Of a stretch of 10,497 nt of DNA, positions 1 through 7,124 are shown piece by piece. The notes under the pieces are model-generated. The model was not told the origin of the DNA. It ran no database searches and was given only the letters and a program-made list of their open reading frames with translations. The position numbers were made by a program, and so were the translations under genes. Source of the stretch: Planctomycetaceae bacterium (lineage in GTDB: Bacteria; Planctomycetota; Planctomycetia; Isosphaerales; Isosphaeraceae); assembly GCA_019232645.1 (NCBI GenBank), contig JAFANO010000280.1, positions 1 to 10,497 on the forward strand, read 5' to 3'. Every line of letters begins with the position of its first letter. Positions within the stretch are counted from its first letter, which is position 1.

Positions 1-1519
<1,519 letters not shown>

Positions 1520-1703
1520 ATTGATCCACTCGCTGAATCGATCGTCATCCAATGAACACGGAAAATCGACTCCCAGAGGTTACCGACGACTGCGCGCGGG
1601 TGCAACCGCGTTTCTCGGGCGTCGAGCCGGTCGGGAGGTCCCCTCCCGGGGACTGCTCTCGATCGGTGAATCTGCGTGGGTTTGGGAACCGGGCAGCACT
1701 CGA

Positions 1704-1750
1704 GGGGCGAGGGGCGGGGAGCGGGGGGCGAGGGGCGAGGAGCCGGGGGG
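1704..1750 (+). repeat. G-rich low-complexity tract, G-quadruplex motif
   Basis: The + strand carries six runs of four to six G (1704-1707, 1711-1714, 1716-1719, 1723-1728, 1732-1735, 1745-1750). The first five are separated by only 1-3 bases, and nine bases precede the sixth. It contains two copies of CGAGGGGCGAGG (1701-1712 and 1729-1740). It lies about 185-230 bases upstream of the glgB start, with the G-rich strand as template for leftward transcription. The rest of the gap between glgB and the EEP remnant (1520-1757) shows no gene. It has one small inverted repeat (CGGGAG at 1632-1637, CTCCCG at 1643-1648) with no T-tract. Confidence 0.75.
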
Positions 1751-1757
1751 CTCCCCA

Positions 1758-2392
1758 GGGGTCGGGCCGGGCAGCACGGCTCCCGCCAGCGGGGCAGGTG
1801 GTCCGAGCCCAGGTCGGGGTCGACCCAGCAGCGCGTGAAGGCCCATCCCGGGTTGGGGGTCGACCCTTCCTGGAGGGCAATCAGGTCGATCCGCATCCTG
1901 CTCGATCAGTCGGGGCAGCAGGCGGGCGTCGATCCTCACCGTGCCGAGGTTGAAGCTGAGGATCCGGACTCGCACCCCCTCGGGCCGGGACCTCGCGCGT
2001 TGCCGGATCGGCAGCCCACTCGCCCCTCGTCCCTGCCCCTCGCGCGTTGCCGGATCGGCAGCCCACTCGCCCCTCGTCCCTGCCCCTCGGGCCAGGACCG
2101 GGAGCGGCCCGAGATAGAGCCAGCGGGGCAGGAACAGCGCCATTGTCACCCCCCACCAAGAGGGCCCGACCCACCGGATCAACCCCAGGACGATCAGGAC
2201 CAGGGCCGCGACGGCCCATGTTGCCCCGAGGGCGACACGCCCGAGGATCCCGGATGGCTCGCCCCGGTGGGTCGTCCGCGCCTCGCCGCACCTCGGGCGA
2301 CGCATGAAGGACTCGGGCACGGGCTCCGGCGCCCGGCACGCGAGGCAATGCCGGGAGACGCCGACGGTCGGGAGGCGGCCGGATTCGGACAT
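1758..2392 (-). pseudogene. Decayed EEP-family (endonuclease/exonuclease/phosphatase) membrane protein
   Basis: The ATG at 2392 has an AAGGG 4 bases upstream and lies 24 bases after the nadA stop, as in an operon. The first ~100 codons look like a real protein with two hydrophobic segments (about residues 50-74 and 77-100; ALGATWAVAALVLIVLGLI, then a WW...PRWLYLGPLPVL stretch). Residues 141-168 resemble the start of an EEP domain: RVRILSFNLGTVRIDA, with the metal-binding Asn of SFN. The next hallmark, IDLIALQE with its metal-binding Glu, is present but in another frame from about 1890, so an indel has occurred. Residues 101-134 are encoded by the 47-bp tandem repeat where a membrane segment would be expected. 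After ALQEG no EEP motif is recognisable in any frame, and the His/Asp catalytic motifs are absent. The 3' boundary is arbitrary, set at the G-rich tract. Family assignment rests on two short motifs; decay is well supported. Confidence 0.62.
1991..2089. repeat. 47-bp tandem duplication (2.1 copies)
   Basis: Bases 1991-2037 are repeated exactly at 2038-2084, and the match continues five more bases to 2089. The unit is 47 bp, not a multiple of three, so gaining a copy shifts the reading frame of the EEP remnant it interrupts. The unit contains the reverse complement of the CGAGGGGCGAG type of sequence seen again at 1701-1740. The two copies are identical, which suggests a recent event. Confidence 0.93.
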
Positions 2393-2416
2393 CTTACCCT
2401 TTCGAGAGAGCTTGCG

Positions 2417-3532
2417 TCAGCGGACTTCCAGCATCCGCTCCAGGGCGACCCGGGCCCAGTGGGACGTCTCATCCGGGACCTTGATCCGGTTGACCGGGGT
2501 GCCCTGCGCCAGGTTCTCGAGCGACCAGGCCAGGTGGGACAGGTCGATCCGGTACATCGTCGCGCACATGCAGACCATGGGCGAGAGGAAGTGGATCATC
2601 TTGTCGGGGTGCTCGGCGGCCAGGCGATTGACCAGGTGCAGCTCGGTGCCGACGGCCCAGGTCGAGCCGGCGGGCGCCTCGGAGATCGTCTTGATGATGA
2701 ACTCCGTCGACCCGACCAGGTCGGCCGCGTCCACCACCGACATCATGCACTCGGGATGGACCAGGACCCTGATACCCGGGAATTTCTCGCGGAACTGCGC
2801 CACGTGCGCCGGCTTGAACATCTGGTGCACCGAGCAATGCCCCCTCCAGAGCAAGACGCGGCTGTCGCGGAGGGCGGCCGGCGTGTTGCCTCCCAGCGGC
2901 TCGCGGGGGTTCCAGAGGCACATCGCGGCGAGCGGGATGCCCATCCTCCGCGCCGTGTTGCGGCCGAGGTGCTGGTCGGGGAAGAACAGGACGCGCTGCC
3001 GCCGCGCGAACGACCATTCGAGCACCGCCCGGGCGTTCGAGCTGGTGCAGACGATCCCGCCGTGCCGGCCGCAGAACGCCTTGAGATCGGCCGACGAGTT
3101 GATATAGGTCACCGGCATCAGATCGTCGGTGTCGACGACCTCGCCAAGGTCGGCCCACGCGGCCTCGACCGCGTCGAGGTCGGCCATGTCGGCCATGCTG
3201 CACCCGGCGGCCATGTCGGGGAGGTACACCTCGACCTCCGGACGGGAAAGGATGTCGGCCGTCTCGGCCATGAAATGAACGCCGCAGAAGACGATCGCGC
3301 GGCACGTCTCGCTCTCGGCGGCGAGCTGGCTGAGCTTGTAGCTGTCACCCCGGAGGTCGGCGAACTGGATCACCTCGTCCTGCTGATAGTGGTGACCGAG
3401 GATCAGGAGCGTCTCGCCCATCTCGGCCTTGATCGCCCGGATCCGGTCCTCGAGCTCGGGAGTCGCGACGTCGCGATAGGGCTCGAAGGGGAGGATGAGG
3501 ATTCGCTGCGGGGTGGATAGGGCGCTGGACAT
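2417..3532 (-). CDS. nadA: Quinolinate synthase NadA
   Basis: NadA condenses iminoaspartate with dihydroxyacetone phosphate to quinolinate, the second step of de novo NAD synthesis, using an oxygen-sensitive [4Fe-4S] cluster. The predicted protein is 371 residues. Recognisable blocks are LILGHHYQQDEVIQFADLRG (residues 44-63), IVFCGVHFMAETADIL (C83), GGIVCTSSNA (C162), GHCSVHQMF, VHPEC (HPE at 259-261) and VCMCATM (C323 fits the usual CxxM ligand; C321 is an extra neighbour). C83, C162 and C323 are the likely cluster ligands. The RDSRVLLWRGHCSVHQ insert matches the longer NadA type rather than E. coli's 347-residue form. I chose ATG 3532, which has AAGGA 12 bases upstream. The frame stays open to an ATG at 3634, but that would add 34 non-conserved residues. 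NadB and NadC are not in the window. The decayed EEP gene follows 24 bases downstream. Confidence 0.97.
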   Translation of the reverse strand: MSSALSTPQRILILPFEPYRDVATPELEDRIRAIKAEMGETLLILGHHYQQDEVIQFADLRGDSYKLSQLAAESETCRAIVFCGVHFMAETADILSRPEVEVYLPDMAAGCSMADMADLDAVEAAWADLGEVVDTDDLMPVTYINSSADLKAFCGRHGGIVCTSSNARAVLEWSFARRQRVLFFPDQHLGRNTARRMGIPLAAMCLWNPREPLGGNTPAALRDSRVLLWRGHCSVHQMFKPAHVAQFREKFPGIRVLVHPECMMSVVDAADLVGSTEFIIKTISEAPAGSTWAVGTELHLVNRLAAEHPDKMIHFLSPMVCMCATMYRIDLSHLAWSLENLAQGTPVNRIKVPDETSHWARVALERMLEVR

Positions 3533-3906
3533 GATCGAGTAAATTCCTTGCCGAATGGTCGTTTGCGACGGCCCCGGGGCATCGGGCCCGAGTCTGGGGC
3601 GACCGTCTCGGGATTTCCCAGGGTCGTCGAACAAAAACCCGCTCCCGGACGAGCGCGGGGTGGACCCCCGAGGCGTCTGAGATCCTACATCTCCGGGCGG
3701 AAGAAGGGACTAAGGGGAAGTGCGGCCCATGAATGTCGCTCGGATGCCGGATTCCGTATTATACGAGGGGAGCGGCTCACGAGGAATGTGGGCGATCCCT
3801 TTCCTCGGAGTCACTCACGGGGGCAGGGTTCCCGCCGACCGTCGGCCGGACGGCGGCGATCGGGCGAGGATGCGGACGCGGACCACGGGAGTAGGAGTCG
3901 CGACCG
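3533..3906. other. Divergent intergenic region nadA / hybrid kinase
   Basis: This 374-base gap separates leftward nadA from the rightward kinase and must hold both promoters. I see no convincing gene in it. A 10-bp palindrome GCCCCGGGGC lies at 3571-3580. A short AT-rich patch at 3757-3764 (TATTATAC) could be a -10 element for the kinase, but no -35 match lies at the right distance. I did not call a promoter. Confidence 0.5.
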
Positions 3907-5001
3907 ATGAGTTCGGTCCTGATCGTCGAAGACAGTCCGGCGGATCGCCCGTTCTTCCGCCACATCTTGAGCCAGGCCGGTTACCAGGTCTACGGGGTGG
4001 TCCGGGGTTCGGAGGTGCCGGTCAAGGCGCGCGAGGTCCGGCCGCACGCCATCATCCTCGACCTGAACCTGCCCGACACCGACGGCCATTCCGTCTGCCG
4101 CGCGATCCGCGCCGACCCCGAGATCGCGAGCATCCCCGTGCTCATGCTGACGGTCCGCGACGACGCCGCCGAGATCCTCGAGAGCCTGGAGGCCGGCGCC
4201 GACGACTACGTGACCAGGGGCGCCCCCGGCGAAATCCTCCTGGCGCGGATCCGCCGGCTGATCCAGTATCGCCAGATGGAGACCGTCGCCGTGCTCAACG
4301 AACACCTCGTGCACGTCGGCCGGCTCCTGGCGGGGATCGTGCACGAGATCCGGGGCCCCCTGGCGGTGATCCGCGGCAGCACCGAGCTGATGCGGTGCCA
4401 CCTCGGCCCCGACCATCCCCACTTGCAATGGGTCGACCCAATCCTGCGCAATACTCGACTGCTCCAGGTCCGGCTCGAGCACCTGATGGCGACCGTCCGC
4501 GGCGGACGGGCGGCCGTCGAGACGGTGGACGTGGCCCCGGTGGTCCGAGAGGTTGCCGACTTGTTCCTCAAGGGGACCGACCCGAGGGGCTGCCGGGTGG
4601 CCGTCGAGGTCCATGTCGCCGAGGGTCTGCCCCCGGCGAGGACAGATCCCGGTCGCCTGATCCAGGTCCTGTTCAACCTCCTTGTCAACGCCCACGAGGC
4701 CATCGTGTCGTCGTTCACCCAGGGTCGAATCGTCGTGAGCCTTGACAAGGCCCACGACCAAGGGCAGCCCTGGATCCGGATCGATATCATCGACAGCGGG
4801 CCGGGCATCCCCGAGGCCCTCCTCGATCGGATCTTCGAGCCGTTCTTCACGACCAAGGATGGGGGAAGCGGCTTCGGCCTCTACCTCTCCCGCGAGATCC
4901 TCAAGGAACAGGACAGCCGCCTGACCGTCTGCAACCGGTCCGAGGGCGGGGCCTGCTTCAGGATCTGGCTGCCGACGGCCGAGGCCTCGACCTCGAGCTG
5001 A
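3907..5001 (+). CDS. Soluble receiver-histidine kinase fusion (REC-HisKA-HATPase_c)
   Basis: This 364-residue protein joins a receiver domain to a histidine kinase core and lacks membrane segments, so it should act in the cytoplasm. The receiver (about 1-120) has the acidic pair E8 D9, phospho-acceptor D52 in IILDLNLPDTDG and T82. At the conserved lysine position (GADDYVTK) it has Arg104 (GADDYVTRGAPG). HisKA spans about 130-195 with H-box GIVHEIRGPLAVIRGSTELM (H146). The ATPase domain spans about 205-355 with N-box FNLLVNAHEA (N257, N261), G1 DSGPGI (D296), F-box FEPFFTTK and G2 GSGFGLYLSREIL. The start ATG has AGGAG 9 bases upstream. The receiver comes first, so it probably receives phosphate from, or tunes, the attached kinase. 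No response regulator with an output domain lies nearby, so the target is unknown. It converges on hsp20. Confidence 0.94.
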   Translation: MSSVLIVEDSPADRPFFRHILSQAGYQVYGVVRGSEVPVKAREVRPHAIILDLNLPDTDGHSVCRAIRADPEIASIPVLMLTVRDDAAEILESLEAGADDYVTRGAPGEILLARIRRLIQYRQMETVAVLNEHLVHVGRLLAGIVHEIRGPLAVIRGSTELMRCHLGPDHPHLQWVDPILRNTRLLQVRLEHLMATVRGGRAAVETVDVAPVVREVADLFLKGTDPRGCRVAVEVHVAEGLPPARTDPGRLIQVLFNLLVNAHEAIVSSFTQGRIVVSLDKAHDQGQPWIRIDIIDSGPGIPEALLDRIFEPFFTTKDGGSGFGLYLSREILKEQDSRLTVCNRSEGGACFRIWLPTAEASTSS

Positions 5002-5049
5002 GGGGCGCCGGCGTCGCGACGGCAGGGGGCCCGACCCGGGGACGCCCCG

Positions 5050-5074
5050 CCGGCCCGGACCGAGTCCGGGCCGG
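5050..5074. terminator. Hairpin between convergent genes
   Basis: A perfect inverted repeat (CCGGCCCGGAC, loop CGA, GTCCGGGCCGG) lies between the end of the kinase gene (5001) and the end of hsp20 (5107). The 11-bp GC-rich stem suits a bidirectional terminator or transcript-end stabiliser. Neither side has a T-tract, so classical intrinsic termination is uncertain. Confidence 0.6.
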
Positions 5075-5106
5075 AACGGTCGCCGCCACGGTCGCCGCCC
5101 GCGTCC

Positions 5107-5553
5107 TCAGCCGCTCTGCACGGCGATCTTCTTGGGCTTGGCCTCGGGGCTCTTGTTCAGCTCGATCCTCAGCACGCCATTGGCCAGCTTGGCCCGGACG
5201 TCCTCGGAGATGGCCGCGGCGGGGAGCGTGACCACGTGCTCGAACCGGCCGAAGCGGCGGGTGTTGTAGAGGTAGTTGCGCCCCTCCTCCGCCTTCCGCT
5301 CGCCTTGCACGTAGAGCATGCCGTTGTGGACCGTGACATTCACGTCCGACTCGGCGACGCCGGGCAGGTCGAGCTCGATCGTGAACCTGTCCTCATCCTC
5401 CCAGATTGTGCACGCCACCGAGGACCACCCCTGGGACAATGCCCCGCCATCACCCCCGAAGGCGCGATCAAAGAGGCTATCCATCTCGCGCCGAAGCTGA
5501 GCGAATGGCTCCTCGAAGGCGGGCCAGGTGCTGCGGCGAACCACGGGTAGCAT
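5107..5553 (-). CDS. Small heat shock protein, Hsp20/alpha-crystallin family
   Basis: Hsp20 proteins are ATP-independent cytoplasmic holdases that bind unfolding proteins in large oligomers. The predicted length of 148 residues is typical. The N-terminal arm (about 1-47) contains FAQLRREMDSLFDRAFGG. The alpha-crystallin domain (about 48-137) has IELDLPGVAESDVNV, a YVQGERK strand, RRFGRFEHVVTLP and the signature AKLANGVLRIEL. The C-terminal tail has the IxI-type anchor KKIAV (I143, V145). The start has a strong GGAGG 6 bases upstream (spacer AAGACA). A near-consensus sigma-54 promoter lies 117-132 bases upstream of the start codon, giving a predicted leader of about 106 nt. No CIRCE element was seen. 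Confidence 0.97.
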   Translation of the reverse strand: MLPVVRRSTWPAFEEPFAQLRREMDSLFDRAFGGDGGALSQGWSSVACTIWEDEDRFTIELDLPGVAESDVNVTVHNGMLYVQGERKAEEGRNYLYNTRRFGRFEHVVTLPAAAISEDVRAKLANGVLRIELNKSPEAKPKKIAVQSG

Positions 5554-5669
5554 TGTCTTCCTCCAATCCCTCTTCTCGTTCGGGGCCGCTTTCAGCCAGG
5601 ATCTCTCTGCAGGGGAAGCCTCCGCCAGGGACCCCTTTTCCGGGGGAGACTTTCTATCATGCAGTTGAA

Positions 5670-5685
5670 AGCAAGCCGTGTGCCA
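5670..5685 (-). promoter_or_regulatory. Predicted sigma-54 (-24/-12) promoter of hsp20
   Basis: Read leftward, the sequence is TGGCACACGGCTTGCT. It matches the sigma-54 consensus TGGCACG-N4-TTGCW at every fixed position but one (A for G at position 7), with the invariant GG (5684-5683) and GC (5672-5671) correctly spaced. It points at hsp20, with a predicted transcript start near 5660. Sigma-54 promoters need an AAA+ activator; none is encoded in the window. The match is seen in the sequence; activity is inferred. Confidence 0.72.
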
Positions 5686-5699
5686 ACACCCTTGTTCGC

Positions 5700-5716
5700 T
5701 TCCTAGAATCTAGGAA
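5700..5716. promoter_or_regulatory. 17-bp perfect palindrome, candidate operator
   Basis: TTCCTAGAATCTAGGAA has two 8-base arms around one central base. It lies 14 bases upstream of the -24 element, at about -40 to -56 from the predicted hsp20 start site, in locally AT-rich DNA. It could bind a dimeric regulator of hsp20. The protein that binds it cannot be named from sequence. Confidence 0.5.
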
Positions 5717-5841
5717 AATAAGAACTTGCAAAAAACGACACGCACGCTGTCGGTGCGCGGTAGGCTGCCATTCTTGGTGTCGCAGGGCGGGATGCGGCTG
5801 CCAGACTGGCCTGACAGGCGGTACAGGACGGGTCGTATTAT

Positions 5842-5870
5842 TTGAAAATATTATAATTTTATCATATCAT
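5842..5870 (+). promoter_or_regulatory. Predicted sigma-70-type promoter of terC
   Basis: TTGAAA (5842-5847) is followed after exactly 17 bases by TATCAT (5865-5870). Each hexamer matches 5 of 6 consensus bases. The spacer is almost pure A+T inside a GC-rich genome. It faces terC, with a predicted start near 5877 and a leader of about 170 nt. AT-rich DNA raises the chance of accidental matches, but the spacing and position are right. Confidence 0.6.
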
Positions 5871-5891
5871 TGGTTTCCTTCGGGGGGCCGT

Positions 5892-5930
5892 GGCGACGAG
5901 GGTCGCCCCGCCCTACAGGATTTGGTAGGG
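5892..5930 (+). other. Two hairpins in the terC leader
   Basis: The first stem is GGCGAC (5892-5897) with GTCGCC (5902-5907), loop GAGG. The second is CCCTAC (5911-5916) with GTAGGG (5925-5930), loop of 8. Both are perfect 6-bp stems, separated by three bases, inside the predicted terC leader. I could not fit the Mn2+ riboswitch (yybP-ykoY) that often precedes terC-type genes. The pair also resembles a small dispersed palindromic element, so function is open. Confidence 0.45.
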
Positions 5931-6049
5931 TAAGGCGCTCTCATCCGACCGGCGAAGGGGTGACCGCGGCACGGTCCGGGGCCTTGTTGAGGAGGTTCGT
6001 TCGGATCCCGGGCGTGTTCCCGTTCGCTGACCATAAGGAGCAACGCGGC

Positions 6050-6811
6050 ATGTGGGGCATCGTTGCGGCCGACCTTTTCTTGATCCTGGGGACCATCGCC
6101 TCGCTGGTTTTGCTCGAGGGGCTGCTCAGCGCCGACAACGCTCTGGTGCTGGCGGTGATGGTCCGGCACTTGCCTCGAGAAGAGCAGAGGCGGGCGCTCC
6201 GGTACGGGATCTGGGGGGCGTTCGGCTTCCGGCTGATCGCCGTCGTCCTCTCCGCCGGGCTCCTCAAGTTCTGGGGATTCCAGGTGGTCGGCGGGCTCTA
6301 CCTGCTGTTCCTTGCCATCAGGCACTTCCTCACGGCGGCGGAGGACCCCGGCCGGCCGAGACCCCCCTGCTTCGGCACGGGATTCTGGCCCACCGTCGTC
6401 GCCGTCGAGCTGGCCGACATCGCCTTCTCGATCGACTCGATCGTCGCCGCCATCGCCATGGCGCCCCGGTCCCTGGGTTACTACTGGCAACTGGCCGTCG
6501 TCTACCTCGGCGGCATCCTCGGCATCATCACCATGCGGTTCGTCGCCGGCTATTTCCTCCTCCTGCTCGAGCGGTTCCACGGCCTGGCCGGCGGTGCCTA
6601 CGTCCTGATCGCCTGGATCGGGCTGAAGCTGTTCGGCAACGGACTCCACCACTTCCGCGAAGCATTGCCGACCGAGATGCCGGAATGGCTGTTCTGGACG
6701 GGGATGGCGCTGATCGTGATCGTGAGCATGCTCTCCAGGCCTCACCCCGGAACGAAACCGTCTGAGGACTTGCTGCACGTCGGTCAGGTTGAGGATCGGT
6801 CGGACGCGTGA
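6050..6811 (+). CDS. TerC family integral membrane protein, probable metal exporter
   Basis: TerC family proteins (PF03741) are inner-membrane proteins; characterised members such as Alx and Bacillus MeeF/MeeY export manganese. The predicted protein is 253 residues with about seven hydrophobic segments (about 3-24, 59-75, 77-95, 112-135, 147-172, 181-197, 213-229). The two family acidic motifs are clear: LLEGLLSADNALVLAVMV (E23, D29, N30) and VELADIAFSIDSIVAAIA (E120, D123, D129). I chose ATG 6050 because AAGGAG lies 9 bases upstream and the protein then begins directly with the first membrane segment. The frame is open back to 5870, but that would overlap the promoter and add 60 basic, unconserved residues. 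The C-terminal ~22 residues are polar. The metal cannot be decided from sequence. Confidence 0.94.
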   Translation: MWGIVAADLFLILGTIASLVLLEGLLSADNALVLAVMVRHLPREEQRRALRYGIWGAFGFRLIAVVLSAGLLKFWGFQVVGGLYLLFLAIRHFLTAAEDPGRPRPPCFGTGFWPTVVAVELADIAFSIDSIVAAIAMAPRSLGYYWQLAVVYLGGILGIITMRFVAGYFLLLLERFHGLAGGAYVLIAWIGLKLFGNGLHHFREALPTEMPEWLFWTGMALIVIVSMLSRPHPGTKPSEDLLHVGQVEDRSDA

Positions 6812-7124
6812 GCCGGGATCGGCCCTCGGGCCGGCCGGTCCGGACCAGGAGGGCCCTCGCTCGCGCGGGTCGCCTCGGGCCGGAATCCGGCATGCGACGA
6901 CCGGCATCAGTCGAGGCGGCCGTGCCGAGGTCGTCCGGCCCGTGCATCGGGAGCGATCCCGAGGTCGGACCTCGCCACCGAGCCGTCGCGCCGAGGGTCC
7001 TCTCCGGACGAGGGCATCATTCCGCCCCGTGCCGCGTGCCAGCAGGATAGGCGCGAGGCCCGAGGCTTTGCTACTGTGGTCGTCTGAGCACGTTGCGTCG
7101 ACATTATCCCGAGGAAGGCACGCG
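6812..7124. other. Intergenic region terC / SEC-C gene
   Basis: This 313-base GC-rich gap shows no convincing gene. Two small inverted repeats just after terC (GGCCC-TC-GGGCC at 6821-6832 and the palindrome GGTCCGGACC at 6837-6846) could help end the terC transcript, but neither has a T-tract. The reading frame of the next gene is open across the gap back to 6789, overlapping terC. Those residues are Arg/Pro/Ser-rich and look non-coding. Confidence 0.5.

Noticed and set aside
1857..1866. GGGTCGACCC palindrome, with similar GGTCGACCC sequences at about 1817 and 8825.
   Set aside because: They look like coincidental codon strings (Val-Asp-Pro) in GC-rich DNA and do not sit at consistent positions relative to genes.
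1676..3520. A 614-codon open frame on the + strand opposite nadA and the EEP remnant.
   Set aside because: It is a GC-bias mirror frame: Arg/Pro/Gly/Asp-rich with no domain, and antisense to clear NadA motifs. The same applies to the long frames at 113-1336 (+), 3811-4761 (-), 5867-6907 (-) and 7725-9659 (-).
3533..3634. Longer NadA starting at 3634.
   Set aside because: The extra 34 residues are Arg/Pro/Gly-rich and unlike NadA N-termini; ATG 3532 has a ribosome-site-like AAGGA and gives family length.
5554..5660. RNA thermometer in the hsp20 leader, from partial complementarity of GCTTCCCC and GTCTCCCCC stretches to the ribosome site.
   Set aside because: The longest uninterrupted pairing is five bases, there is no FourU or ROSE signature, and C-rich stretches are common here.
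5554..5760. CIRCE (HrcA) operator for hsp20.
   Set aside because: No TTAGCACTC-N9-GAGTGCTAA type sequence; the palindrome present has a different sequence and spacing.
5877..6034. yybP-ykoY manganese riboswitch in the terC leader.
   Set aside because: The conserved loop sequences of this riboswitch could not be found by eye; only two simple hairpins are visible.
6821..6846. Intrinsic terminator after terC.
   Set aside because: The stems are short, one has a loop too small to close fully, and there is no T-tract.
6789..7124. Longer SEC-C protein starting at 6789, overlapping terC.
   Set aside because: The extra 112 residues are low-complexity Arg/Pro/Ser, and ATG 7125 has its own ribosome site and places the SEC-C motif at the terminus.
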